A stretch of DNA of 25,448 nt from Nitrospirota bacterium (GCA_021819985.1 JAKAEG010000003.1:1-25448); one strand, 5' to 3'; shown: positions 6,636-13,670, counted from the stretch's first letter. The notes: generated by a model not told the origin, from the letters alone. Numbers and translations are program-made.

Positions 6636-6868
6636 TCGAAATCGGCCTCCAGTTCCTTTTCAGGAAGAATGGTCGAAATGGCATGTTTATAGATAAGCTG
6701 GCTGGTTGAGCCCTTGAGCATTACCACAAAATTATCGAAGCCTTTTATTATGCCCCTCAGCCTTATACCATTGGTAAGATAGATAACGACCGGCACCTTT
6801 TCTTTTCTTAACCTGTTCAGGTAAGCGTCCTGAAGAGATTGTGCTTTAATATTGTTATCCGCTCCCAT
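6632..6868 (-). CDS. hfq: RNA chaperone Hfq
   Basis: A 78-residue Sm-like protein forming a hexameric ring that pairs small RNAs with mRNAs. Seen: the N-terminal helix NIKAQSLQDAYLNRLRKEKV (Q10 equals the conserved Q8 of E. coli), the Sm1 strands VVIYLTNGIRLRGIIKGFDNFVVML, and the Sm2 signature IYKHAIST (59-66) with the conserved His. The acidic C-terminal tail is very short (EKELEADFE), unlike the long tails of enterobacterial Hfq. A strong ribosome-binding site (GGGGGAGGG) precedes the ATG. It leads an operon with Nudix, SurA-like, anmK and UDG genes; the common partner miaA is not here. Confidence 0.96.
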   Translation of the reverse strand: MGADNNIKAQSLQDAYLNRLRKEKVPVVIYLTNGIRLRGIIKGFDNFVVMLKGSTSQLIYKHAISTILPEKELEADFE

Positions 6869-6942
6869 TTCCCTCCCCCATCTTTCACCCTTTGAAAATC
6901 CAGGGTTTTTTCTTTTTGTATTTTTATTGTAAATCTTAATTT

Positions 6943-6971
6943 TTTTTACCGCAAGGGCGGCGCTATTTCAA
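6943..6971 (-). promoter_or_regulatory. Candidate hfq promoter
   Basis: Minus strand: TTGAAA (6966-6971), 17 bases, TAAAAA (6943-6948); five and four of six match the sigma-70 consensus. Transcription would start near 6936, leaving a leader of about 68 bases. Confidence 0.45.
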
Positions 6972-6994
6972 ATTGAATGCCGTTCTGTTATATT
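6966..6994 (+). promoter_or_regulatory. Possible promoter of the phospholipase C-like gene
   Basis: TATATT (6989-6994) is a good -10. The hexamer 17 bases upstream (TTTCAA, 6966-6971) is poor on this strand and is the same hexamer that serves as the hfq -35 on the other. The start of transcription would fall near 7001, 8 bases before the TTG codon at 7009. Confidence 0.3.
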
Positions 6995-7008
6995 AGGTTT
7001 AAGGCGTT

Positions 7009-7770
7009 TTGGGTTTTGGCCTTATTTTTATTGTAATGTTTATCTGTGCGCTGACTTTTTTTATATTTGTTTTCTTTTTCCCTTCCCATGCCTTCGCCTG
7101 GGGGCCGCTCACCCATATATACCTGGGGACAGAAGTCTTCCTTACCGGCGCAACGGCCTTGCCCGGGACGGCCTATGCCGTAATAAAAAAGTTCAGGCAG
7201 GATTACCTGTACGGAAACATAATGGCGGACATAATATTCGCTAAAAAATACCTCCCCAAAGAGAAAAACCCTCATAACTGGGACGTGGCCTTCGAACTGC
7301 TGGAGGACGCCAGAACCGAACCCGAGAAAGCCTTCGGCCTGGGTTATCTGAGCCACCTGGCGGCGGACACGGTCGCCCATTCCATTCTGACCAAGGGGAA
7401 AAAGAACATAGGCCATACTTATATAGAGATGAGGGCCGACAGCCTGATAGACAGGCATTACTGGATGATGGCCATGAGCATAGACAGGAAGGTCCAAAGA
7501 AGGGGAGACGTCCTGGTGGAGAGATGTCTTGAGAGCCCGCTCTTTTCCTTTAAAACAAACAAAAGGATATTTAAAGGTATTGTGCTTTTTTCGGGTTTGA
7601 GCGGCAGGGGACAGCTGCGCCCTTTTCCCGCTTTAGACATTTCGTTTAACAGCAGAAGGATAGGAAAACTTCATGAAGAATCCCTTTTCAGGATAGTCGA
7701 TGTGCTGGAGAAAGGCAGGAATTCAAAAGTCCTGAAGAAAGACCCTACAGGCGGCATCCTTTTAACATAA
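7009..7770 (+). CDS. Secreted zinc-dependent phospholipase C family protein
   Basis: A 253-residue member of the zinc-dependent phospholipase C / S1-P1 nuclease fold. The N terminus is a long hydrophobic signal peptide (LIFIVMFICALTFFIFVFFF) ending PSHAFA, which should be cleaved before W31. In Bacillus cereus phospholipase C the mature N-terminal Trp is itself a zinc ligand, so cleavage here would expose W31. Other ligand candidates fit the family pattern: H36, D74, H89, H116, D120, H124, H136 and E140 (GYLSHLAADTVAH, GHTYIE). The start is taken as TTG at 7009, five bases after AAGG; an ATG at 7036 is an alternative. Function as a phospholipase or related esterase is inferred from the family. 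Confidence 0.82.
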   Translation: MGFGLIFIVMFICALTFFIFVFFFPSHAFAWGPLTHIYLGTEVFLTGATALPGTAYAVIKKFRQDYLYGNIMADIIFAKKYLPKEKNPHNWDVAFELLEDARTEPEKAFGLGYLSHLAADTVAHSILTKGKKNIGHTYIEMRADSLIDRHYWMMAMSIDRKVQRRGDVLVERCLESPLFSFKTNKRIFKGIVLFSGLSGRGQLRPFPALDISFNSRRIGKLHEESLFRIVDVLEKGRNSKVLKKDPTGGILLT

Positions 7771-7810
7771 AAATCCCACCCCTCTCCATTTTTCAGACCC
7801 GGCAAACTCG

Positions 7811-7829
7811 TCCGCTGCGCTTTAGCGGA
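7811..7829 (-). other. Hairpin overlapping the HU stop codon
   Basis: TCCGCT (7811-7816) pairs with AGCGGA (7824-7829), the right arm including the stop-codon region of the HU gene. No T-run follows, so termination is uncertain. Confidence 0.3.
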
Positions 7830-8094
7830 TACTGTCTTTAAGCGCCTTGCCCGCTGTAAATTTGGGTATCTTCATCGCGGGTATTTTTATTTCTGTACCG
7901 GTGCGCGGGTTGCGGCCCTTTCTTGCCTTACGCTTGCTTACCGAGAATGTCCCGAAGCCTATCAAAGTGACCTTCTGCCCCTTCTTGAGCGCCATTTTGA
8001 CGCCTTCGAGGGTAGCATCCAGCGCCCTTCCGGCATCCGCCTTGGAAAGCCCCGCCTGAGATGATATCTTTTCTACGAGTTCCGTTTTTGTCAT
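7822..8094 (-). CDS. HU-family DNA-binding protein
   Basis: A 90-residue histone-like nucleoid protein. It opens with MTKTELVEKISSQAGLSKADAGRAL, and the DNA-binding arm GFGTFSVSKRKARKGRNPRTGTEIKIPA carries the HU/IHF signature, with the tip RNPRTG that intercalates DNA. The ATG at 8094 follows GGGGG by five bases and is preferred to the TTG one codon earlier. A promoter with a perfect TTGACA lies about 155 bases upstream, giving a long leader with a GC hairpin (8135-8148). HU versus IHF cannot be decided fully, but a single-subunit HU is most likely. Confidence 0.95.
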   Translation of the reverse strand: MTKTELVEKISSQAGLSKADAGRALDATLEGVKMALKKGQKVTLIGFGTFSVSKRKARKGRNPRTGTEIKIPAMKIPKFTAGKALKDSIR

Positions 8095-8222
8095 CAATGC
8101 CCCCTTTTAGTTTTTTGATTTTTCTTTTTCTTCACCCGCCAACGCGGGAATTCCTTGCTGGTTTGCGGTAATTCCGCGTCAAAGCCGCTGAATTACGCGC
8201 TCGTCCACCCCAAAGCGGTAAT

Positions 8223-8252
8223 AAACTAACAGGAAGAAAATGGCTTTGTCAA
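8223..8252 (-). promoter_or_regulatory. HU promoter
   Basis: Minus strand: perfect -35 TTGACA (8247-8252), 18 bases, then TAGTTT (8223-8228), a weak -10. Confidence 0.5.
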
Positions 8253-8307
8253 GGACAAATTCAGGGCCGCTGCCCGCCGAAACCCGCTACTAGCAAGGGT
8301 TTGCTCA

Positions 8308-8337
8308 TTGACAGTCCGCAAACCAACTCTTTAAAAT
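8308..8337 (+). promoter_or_regulatory. Promoter of the gmhA-ruvCAB operon
   Basis: Perfect -35 TTGACA (8308-8313), 18 bases, -10 TAAAAT (8332-8337; five of six). The palindrome at 8292-8305 touches its upstream edge and could be an operator. Confidence 0.65.
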
Positions 8338-8454
8338 GTATCCCGTGGGGACGGCGAATCAAAAGCGGTAAAAACCATTTTTATGGCCTTTTGGGTTTTT
8401 TGTTTTCAATTCCGTCTGAAAAAAATTTTTAAATTTATGAAAAAGGAATCCTGA

Positions 8455-9048
8455 ATGGAAATGAAAGAGAAGATACTGAGCGTGTTCGATGAAAGCGCGC
8501 AGATCAAGATAAAATTCGCCAAAGAAAACGTCCCCCTGATCGAGGAGGTGTCCCGGATGATCGCGGAGTCCTTCAGCATGGGTAAAAAGCTCCTGCTCTT
8601 TGGAAACGGAGGGAGTTCCACCGACGCCTCCCATATCGCCGCGGAATTCGCAAACAGGCTCAAAATGGAAAGGCCGCCTCTACCGGCGCTGGCGCTCAAT
8701 ACGGACATGGCCGTGATCACTGCTATAGCCAATGATTACGATTTCTCCGAAATATACGCAAAACAGATAAAGGCCCTGGCCGAGGAGGGCGATGTGATAA
8801 TGGCCATCTCTACGAGCGGCGGTTCCCCGAACATCCTTAAAGCCATGGATGTGGCCAAGAAAAAGAAGTTAAGGACCGTGGCGCTTACGGGCCTTAAGGG
8901 GGTGAAGTTCGCTTCAAAGGCGGAGTACGCCTTTGTCGTGCCCTCTTCCGAAACGGCCAGGATACAGGAAACCCATATAACCCTGGGGCATATCCTTTGC
9001 CAGATGGTCGAGGAGATACTCTTTGAAGCGCCTCGCAAGCGCAAATAG
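8455..9048 (+). CDS. gmhA: Phosphoheptose isomerase (sedoheptulose-7-phosphate isomerase)
   Basis: It converts sedoheptulose 7-phosphate to D-glycero-D-manno-heptose 7-phosphate, the first step of ADP-heptose synthesis for the LPS core. The 197-residue protein is one SIS domain. Landmarks: GNGGSSTDASHIAAEF (50-65) with metal ligand H60 and base E64, the phosphate loop STSGGS (119-124), and RIQETHITLGH (169-179) with the second metal ligand. Length equals the family. AAGGA lies 8 bases before the ATG. Its 3' end contains the ribosome-binding site and start of ruvC, so it is co-transcribed with ruvCAB, an unusual partner for a sugar enzyme. Confidence 0.93.
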   Translation: MEMKEKILSVFDESAQIKIKFAKENVPLIEEVSRMIAESFSMGKKLLLFGNGGSSTDASHIAAEFANRLKMERPPLPALALNTDMAVITAIANDYDFSEIYAKQIKALAEEGDVIMAISTSGGSPNILKAMDVAKKKKLRTVALTGLKGVKFASKAEYAFVVPSSETARIQETHITLGHILCQMVEEILFEAPRKRK

Positions 9049-9631
9049 GCCGGAGCAAAAGGGAAAAATTCCCGCCGATACCGCGGAACTGGTGCTGGGC
9101 ATCGACCCGGGCAGCATTTACTGCGGATATGGGGTTGTCAGGAAGGCAAGGGACAACAGCTGTCTTTATGTCACTTCCGGAAGGATAGGCATGACCAAAT
9201 CCGCTTCGCTGGAATACCGCCTGATGGAGCTTTTCGAAGGTCTAAGCGGCCTGGTCAAGGAATTTTCCCTGCAAGCGGGGGCCGTGGAGAAGATATTTTT
9301 TGCCAAGAACGTCCGGGCGGCTCTAAGCCTTGGCCATGCCAGGGGTATCGCCCTTCTGGCGCTCGCAAACGGGGGCATTCCTGTCTACGAGTACAGCGCG
9401 CTTGAGGTAAAAAAAGCGGTAACGGGCTACGGAAGGGCTGAAAAATCACAGGTCCAGGACATGATAAAAAGGCTGCTGGGATTGAACTTTTGTCCAAGCA
9501 CGGATGGCGCGGACGCACTGGCGCTTGCGTTTTGTCACGTTAACAAGCAGGAATTCACATCCACTTGCGGCAGAAGCGCCGAGCAGGCGAATAATAAAAC
9601 TAATGGGAATTCCCCTCTTGTTAGGGATTAA
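9023..9631 (+). CDS. ruvC: Holliday-junction resolvase RuvC with extended ends
   Basis: A dimeric endonuclease that cuts Holliday junctions released by RuvAB. Catalytic acids are D28 (GIDPGS), E89 (AVEKIFF), D161 and D164 (TDGADALALA). The start is taken as TTG at 9023 because GAGGAG (9010-9015) sits 7 bases upstream inside gmhA. This adds about 22 residues before VLGIDPGS, where most RuvC proteins begin; an internal GTG just before LGIDPG is the alternative. The usual family end is near CHVNKQEF; here 24 more residues follow (STCGRSAEQANNKTNGN...) and are encoded inside an inverted repeat (9542-9622). The tail is probably not part of the catalytic fold. Confidence 0.94.
   Translation: MKRLASANRPEQKGKIPADTAELVLGIDPGSIYCGYGVVRKARDNSCLYVTSGRIGMTKSASLEYRLMELFEGLSGLVKEFSLQAGAVEKIFFAKNVRAALSLGHARGIALLALANGGIPVYEYSALEVKKAVTGYGRAEKSQVQDMIKRLLGLNFCPSTDGADALALAFCHVNKQEFTSTCGRSAEQANNKTNGNSPLVRD
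9542..9622 (+). repeat. Inverted-repeat element at the 3' end of ruvC
   Basis: AACAAG-CA-GGAATTC (9542-9556) and the complementary GGAATTCC-CC-TCTTGTT (9606-9622) bound 49 bases that encode the non-conserved RuvC tail. The interior ends with AATAAAACTAATGG (9593-9606), the dispersed A-rich motif. CCCCT (9612-9616) can also pair with AGGGG (9632-9636) before a T5 run, a weak terminator-like structure ahead of ruvA. Confidence 0.5.
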
Positions 9632-9646
9632 AGGGGTTTTTGTGAA

Positions 9647-10243
9647 ATGATAGGCACCCTGAGAGGCAGGCTTTTAAGCAAGCGTCCCACAGAGATAATA
9701 GTGGATGTACAGGGCGTGGGCTACGAGGTGTTCGTGCCGGGCAGCGCCATTTCCGGGCTCCCCGAACAAGGGGTGGACGTCTTTCTCCATATCCACACCC
9801 ATGTAAAGGAAGACAGCATAAGGCTCTATGGGTTTCCTTCCCAGCATGAAAAACAGGTGTTTGCGACCTTGCTGAATGTAAACGGCGTGGGGCCAAGGCT
9901 TGCCCTGAACATCCTTTCCAGCCTCCCTGGCGATAGTTTCAGGCAGGCAGTTGAAAGCGAGGACACGGCGGCGCTCTCGAAGGTGCCCGGGATCGGGAAA
10001 AAGACCGCCGCCCGGATAATTCTTGAACTCAGACAGAAGCTGCCCTCCATAACCGAAGGCCAAAAGGACGCGGTATTCGAAGACGCGCTTTCCGCTCTTG
10101 TTAACCTGGGTTACAAGAAAGCCGAGGCCCAAAGGGCGCTGGAAAAGACAGGGAAAGACAAAAAAGTTAAAAAAGACGAAGATGAGAAAGAAGGCATAGA
10201 AGAGCTGCTTAAAGGGGCGCTGAAGGAGCTGACTGGCCATTGA
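9647..10243 (+). CDS. ruvA: Holliday-junction branch-migration protein RuvA
   Basis: The junction-binding subunit that loads RuvB. Of its 198 residues, 1-64 form the OB domain (MIGTLRGRLLSKRPTEIIVDVQ). Tandem helix-hairpin-helix motifs follow (LLNVNGVGPRLALNIL and LSKVPGIGKKTAARIILEL). The RuvB-contacting C-terminal helix bundle (EDALSALVNLGYKKAEAQRAL...IEELLKGALKEL) is interrupted by a strongly charged linker, KTGKDKKVKKDEDEKEG, longer than usual. It begins 15 bases after ruvC. Confidence 0.97.
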   Translation: MIGTLRGRLLSKRPTEIIVDVQGVGYEVFVPGSAISGLPEQGVDVFLHIHTHVKEDSIRLYGFPSQHEKQVFATLLNVNGVGPRLALNILSSLPGDSFRQAVESEDTAALSKVPGIGKKTAARIILELRQKLPSITEGQKDAVFEDALSALVNLGYKKAEAQRALEKTGKDKKVKKDEDEKEGIEELLKGALKELTGH

Positions 10244-10264
10244 GCATGAAAGAGATCAATCAAA

Positions 10265-11290
10265 ATGAGACTTGAAGACGGAGAAAATCCTTTAGACCCC
10301 CTGCCTAAACCGGAAGAAAGCGTCCTGGACATAACCTTGAGGCCCAGGAGCTTTGAGGAATTTATCGGGCAGGACAAGCTGAAGGAAAATTTAAGGGTTT
10401 ATATCGAGGCGGCCAAGGCCAGGGGCGAATCTCTGGACCATGTGCTCTTCTCCGGCCCGCCCGGTCTGGGCAAGACGACCCTCGCCCATATCATCGCGGC
10501 TGAGCTTGGAGTCAACATAAAAAGCACATCCGGCCCCGTCCTTGAGCGCCCCGGAGACCTGGCCGCGATCCTTACGAACCTTTCGGAATTCGATATCCTG
10601 TTTGTGGATGAGATACACAGGCTTCCAAGAATGGTGGAAGAAGTGCTTTATCCGGCCATGGAGGACTACCAGTTGGATATCATCATAGGGCAGGGGCCAA
10701 GCGCAAGGACCCTCAAGCTGAACCTGCCGCACTTTACGCTTGTCGGCGCAACCACGAGGACCGGCCTATTGACTTCTCCTCTCAGGGACCGCTTCGGTAT
10801 CGTCAGCAGGCTTCAGTTCTACGGCCCCGGACACCTGGAAAAAATAATAATGCGCTCCTCCGGTATCCTTGGGACCGCCATAACGGATGAGGCTGCAGGC
10901 GAGATAGCGTTCCGCTCCAGAGGCACCCCCCGGATAGCCAACAGGCTTCTAAAACGGGTGCGTGACTTTGCTCAGGTAAAAGGAAGCGGTATAATTGATA
11001 TGGAAAGCGCAAGGACAGGGCTTGACGCCCTTGAAGTCGATGAAAAAGGGCTTGACGATATGGACAGAAAGCTCCTGCTTGCGATAATAGAGAAGTTCCG
11101 TGGCGGCCCGGTCGGTATTGAGACTCTTTCGGCAGCCATCCGGGAGGAAAAGGACACCCTGGAGGAAGTCTGCGAGCCTTTCCTCATCCAGGAGGGTCTG
11201 GTGGATAGGACCCCAAGGGGCAGGATGGCCACCAAGGCGGCTTACGAGCACCTTGGAGTAAAAATCCCGAAAGGACTTTTTGATTTTTGA
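10265..11290 (+). CDS. ruvB: Holliday-junction branch-migration helicase RuvB
   Basis: A hexameric AAA+ motor of 341 residues. Seen: RPRSFEEFIGQ at the N terminus, Walker A GPPGLGKTT (64-72), Walker B DEIH (115-118), sensor 1 GATTRTG, arginine-finger region LRDRFG, and the winged-helix C terminus ending DRTPRGRMATKAAYEHLG. All match the family in length and order. The gap after ruvA is 21 bases; a ten-codon frame MKEINQNET (10246-10275) overlaps the start and may be incidental. Confidence 0.98.
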   Translation: MRLEDGENPLDPLPKPEESVLDITLRPRSFEEFIGQDKLKENLRVYIEAAKARGESLDHVLFSGPPGLGKTTLAHIIAAELGVNIKSTSGPVLERPGDLAAILTNLSEFDILFVDEIHRLPRMVEEVLYPAMEDYQLDIIIGQGPSARTLKLNLPHFTLVGATTRTGLLTSPLRDRFGIVSRLQFYGPGHLEKIIMRSSGILGTAITDEAAGEIAFRSRGTPRIANRLLKRVRDFAQVKGSGIIDMESARTGLDALEVDEKGLDDMDRKLLLAIIEKFRGGPVGIETLSAAIREEKDTLEEVCEPFLIQEGLVDRTPRGRMATKAAYEHLGVKIPKGLFDF

Positions 11291-11335
11291 TTTTTTCATT
11301 TTTTGAAATTTAAAAGGAAAAGGCCCGATCTGAAA

Positions 11336-11776
11336 ATGGACAAAGACGAACTGAGAGGCTTTTGCAAAACTGAATTTGACAAGCTCAAGACCCTTGCAAA
11401 TATGCTTTCCTCTTTTTGCTCGGACGATAAAACAACCTATGACCTGAAAGAGACAGCGGCCATGGGGGCCTTTCTTTTCAGTGTTTATCAGGGAGTGGAG
11501 CGCGTGCTCGAACAGCTCCTTATCTTTGATGCCCTGGGCCCGGTCCAGGCGGGAAACGGGCGCTCGGAAATAATCCTTAAAAAAGCCCTCGAGCTTGGCA
11601 TTGTTCCGCCGGAGCTTAACCCGTCTCTGACGGGGTATCTGGCGTTCAGGGAATTTTTCAGCCGTTCGTATGTAACGGACCTCAATTCACAGAAGATATG
11701 CGGGCTGGCCCGCAACTGCGAGGAGACCGTCTTACGGCTTGAAAAAGAAGTTTTTGAGTATATAGATACGGTCTAA
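11336..11776 (+). CDS. HepT-like protein with degenerate catalytic motif
   Basis: A helical protein of 146 residues resembling the HepT toxin/nuclease-fold family (MAAFLFSVYQGVERVLEQLL-type helix, and YLAFREFFSRSY in the last third). Active HepT proteins carry R-x4-H-x-Y. Here the site is R105-EFFS-R110-S-Y112, so the catalytic His is Arg, and the neighbouring family His is Glu. No MntA-type nucleotidyltransferase partner lies beside it. I infer a non-nuclease descendant, possibly a nucleotide- or protein-binding adaptor. The ATG at 11336 is used; an in-frame TTG at 11303 and a CTG at 11330 that is better placed behind AAAAGG are alternatives. It sits between ruvB and the PII-like gene. Confidence 0.65.
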   Translation: MDKDELRGFCKTEFDKLKTLANMLSSFCSDDKTTYDLKETAAMGAFLFSVYQGVERVLEQLLIFDALGPVQAGNGRSEIILKKALELGIVPPELNPSLTGYLAFREFFSRSYVTDLNSQKICGLARNCEETVLRLEKEVFEYIDTV

Positions 11777-11785
11777 ACGGAAAAA

Positions 11786-12088
11786 ATGAAACTGGTCACG
11801 GCAATCGTAAGGACCATATCCGCTCAAAAAGTGGCGGACGCCCTGAAGCAATGCTGCGTTTCAGGCGTGACCTACTCCGAAGTGAAGGGCATCGGGGAGC
11901 AGATCGAGATAGACAAGCCCTACACGATCCATAGCAAGCTTGAGATCGTGGTCAGTGACGAAAACGTAGACAGCGTTGTAAATGCCCTTGTTGAACTCAC
12001 GCACATGGGCCTGCCCGGCGACGGGCTCATCACTGTAAGCCCGCTGGATTACCAGGTGGAGATAAGGACGAAGAAAAAATCGGTTTAA
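11786..12088 (+). CDS. PII-like signalling protein with shortened T-loop
   Basis: A 100-residue ferredoxin-like fold resembling GlnB. Conserved: MKLVTAIVRTISAQKVADAL, VSGVTYSEVKGIG, KLEIVVSDENVDSVVNAL, and the B-loop region GLPGDGLITVSP. The T-loop between VKGIG and KLEIVV is only about 13 residues against about 22 in GlnB, and the uridylylated Tyr51 is lost. The B-loop Lys of GDGK is Leu, and of the C-terminal Arg pair (IRIRT in GlnB) only the second remains (VEIRT). ATP-binding and GlnD control are therefore doubtful; it may be a structural or different ligand sensor. It starts 9 bases after the HepT-like gene, and its stop overlaps the convergent nagZ stop. Confidence 0.75.
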   Translation: MKLVTAIVRTISAQKVADALKQCCVSGVTYSEVKGIGEQIEIDKPYTIHSKLEIVVSDENVDSVVNALVELTHMGLPGDGLITVSPLDYQVEIRTKKKSV

Positions 12089-13512
12089 TCAAGCCGCCCT
12101 GCCGCTATCCTCTTTGCCATCTCCCGCTGTATGTCATCGGTGTCCGAATATGTAAGCACACGGTTTTTTACGCGCGGGATTACGTAAGGGTTCCCGAATG
12201 AAAGCCATGGCGCATCAGAAGCAGAATATTTTCCTATATTCTCTTTAAGAGCCGGGGTTGGCGGCTTCCATGCCTCTGGCGTTGAATGGACGGCCAGAAG
12301 CAGATTGCCCTCCGGACGTTTTTTTGCATCCCTGCCGGGGTTTACTATCACTTTTATCCCTGGCGCCAGCTCTTCAAGAGTTTTCGTAAAAGGCAAAAGC
12401 TTCTGAGGATTGTCTGAAAGCACTATAACGGAAAGCCCGAAGGTCTCGATCTTGCGGACCTGCCCTTCCAATTTTATCGCCTTAAACGCGATCTGTTTCG
12501 AAAGCTCCCCGCATGACTCGAAATCAGGCTCTTCCGGGGCAGGCAACGATAATAGCGCCATCCTTTTTTCTCTTAAAAGCCCGGCATCCGCCTTCTTTTT
12601 TGATTTTTTTGATAAGAGGTATCCGGCTGTTTTGTCAGGATCTAGCGGATGAAGCAGGATATTTGCGCCCGCCTCCAGGGCGAGGCCCGCCGCCTGTTCC
12701 TCTTTCATTCCTGTGCCTGCCATATTGAGGGCATCGGTCACGACAAGCCCCTTGAAGCCCAACTGCTCCCGCAGGTATCCAATGGCCTTTTTGGACATGG
12801 TCGCGGGGAGCCCCGACGGGTCTATAAGCGGGATTTTCAAATGGCCGGTCATTATTGCGGACACCCCTGCCCGTATCGCGGCCCTGAAGGGTTTTAATTC
12901 GAACTCTTCCAGGGCCTTGAAATCTTTTTCGACCACCGGCATTGCCGAATGGGAATCCTCATGGGTGTCCCCGTGCCCCGGATAATGCTTGCCGCAGGCA
13001 TAAACGCCCTGCTTCTCTATCTCTTCGATCATCAGAACGCCAAGCCGTGATACGGTCTCCGGCTCCTCTCTAAAAGCACGGGTGGCGATTATTGGGTTTT
13101 CCGGGTTTGAATTTATATCGAGCACGGGGGCAAATATCATATTTATCCCAGCCCACCGGGCCTGGGCGGCCAGACATGAAAATGTCCGCCTTAATGTATC
13201 TTCCCCGATACCTGCTTCATAAGCCGACCCGATGGCCATGGCGGAGGGAAGCACAGTGCCGCCCTTGACCTGCTGCCCCAGCCCGCGCTCAAGATCGGAG
13301 GCTATTATGAGCGGCATGGAGACCAGTCTCGTAGAGGCCCGCCTCTGAAGCTCCGTCAGACCGGCCTTTACCGCCTCCAGCTTTCCGCCAAAAAGTATGA
13401 ACCCGGCAACCCCCTTATCGACCAAAGCGGCATAGCGCGACAGGCCTTTTTCTTTTTCAAGATCGGCTCCCTCCATGCGGGGAAGCAGGAATTCAAAGGG
13501 GGTTTGTGTCAT
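12085..13512 (-). CDS. nagZ: Glycoside hydrolase family 3, NagZ-like beta-N-acetylglucosaminidase
   Basis: It removes GlcNAc from GlcNAc-anhydroMurNAc muropeptides in the cytoplasm, producing the substrate of AnmK. Seen: SDLERG (72-77), the NagZ loop KHYPGHGDTHEDSH (175-188) with the D186/H188 acid-base pair, MTGHLKIP, and nucleophile D260 in GLVVTDALNMAG. At 475 residues it is longer than the single-domain Gram-negative NagZ (about 340); a second domain follows residue 330, as in two-domain GH3 enzymes. There is no signal peptide, agreeing with a cytosolic recycling role. No ribosome-binding site precedes the ATG, and AT-rich sequence abuts it. Confidence 0.88.
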   Translation of the reverse strand: MTQTPFEFLLPRMEGADLEKEKGLSRYAALVDKGVAGFILFGGKLEAVKAGLTELQRRASTRLVSMPLIIASDLERGLGQQVKGGTVLPSAMAIGSAYEAGIGEDTLRRTFSCLAAQARWAGINMIFAPVLDINSNPENPIIATRAFREEPETVSRLGVLMIEEIEKQGVYACGKHYPGHGDTHEDSHSAMPVVEKDFKALEEFELKPFRAAIRAGVSAIMTGHLKIPLIDPSGLPATMSKKAIGYLREQLGFKGLVVTDALNMAGTGMKEEQAAGLALEAGANILLHPLDPDKTAGYLLSKKSKKKADAGLLREKRMALLSLPAPEEPDFESCGELSKQIAFKAIKLEGQVRKIETFGLSVIVLSDNPQKLLPFTKTLEELAPGIKVIVNPGRDAKKRPEGNLLLAVHSTPEAWKPPTPALKENIGKYSASDAPWLSFGNPYVIPRVKNRVLTYSDTDDIQREMAKRIAAGRLD

Positions 13513-13540
13513 TCATTATATTACCCGAAGCGGAACATAT

Positions 13541-13565
13541 TAGAACCTATTTGAGATAGGTTCTA
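13541..13565. promoter_or_regulatory. Perfect palindrome between nagZ and ftsY
   Basis: TAGAACCTAT (13541-13550) pairs with ATAGGTTCTA (13556-13565) over a five-base loop. It lies in the divergent gap 28 bases from the nagZ start. The lack of a T-run argues for an operator or a repeat more than a terminator. Confidence 0.5.
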
Positions 13566-13670
13566 GTCCCAGTTTGCTAATTCGCCAAAAACACCCCATA
13601 ATAATTGAAACGCTTTATCCATATCAGGACACATTTTTTCTGACCGGAAGGAGACGATTTCTCAGGTTCC

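Larger units (their letters stand above)
8095..8454. other. Divergent regulatory region between HU and gmhA
   Basis: This 360-base stretch has no gene. It holds the HU leader with a CCCGC/GCGGG hairpin (8135-8148), the HU promoter (8223-8252), an AGCAA-GGGT-TTGCT palindrome (8292-8305), the gmhA promoter (8308-8337) and a gmhA leader of about 110 bases. GCGGTA occurs three times (8165, 8215, 8365). A five-codon frame, MKKES, ends directly before the gmhA ATG (8437-8454). Confidence 0.6.

Noticed and set aside
6973..6994. TTGAAT...TATATT as a promoter
   Set aside because: The spacing is only 10 bases, too short for sigma-70.
8437..8454. Five-codon leader frame MKKES ending at the gmhA ATG
   Set aside because: It contains the ribosome-binding site of gmhA itself and has none of its own; too short to call a leader peptide.
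10246..10275. Ten-codon frame overlapping the ruvB start
   Set aside because: No ribosome-binding site or repetitive codons suggest regulation; probably chance.
11303..12088. Toxin-antitoxin module from the HepT-like gene
   Set aside because: The catalytic motif is lost and the neighbour is PII-like, not a nucleotidyltransferase antitoxin.
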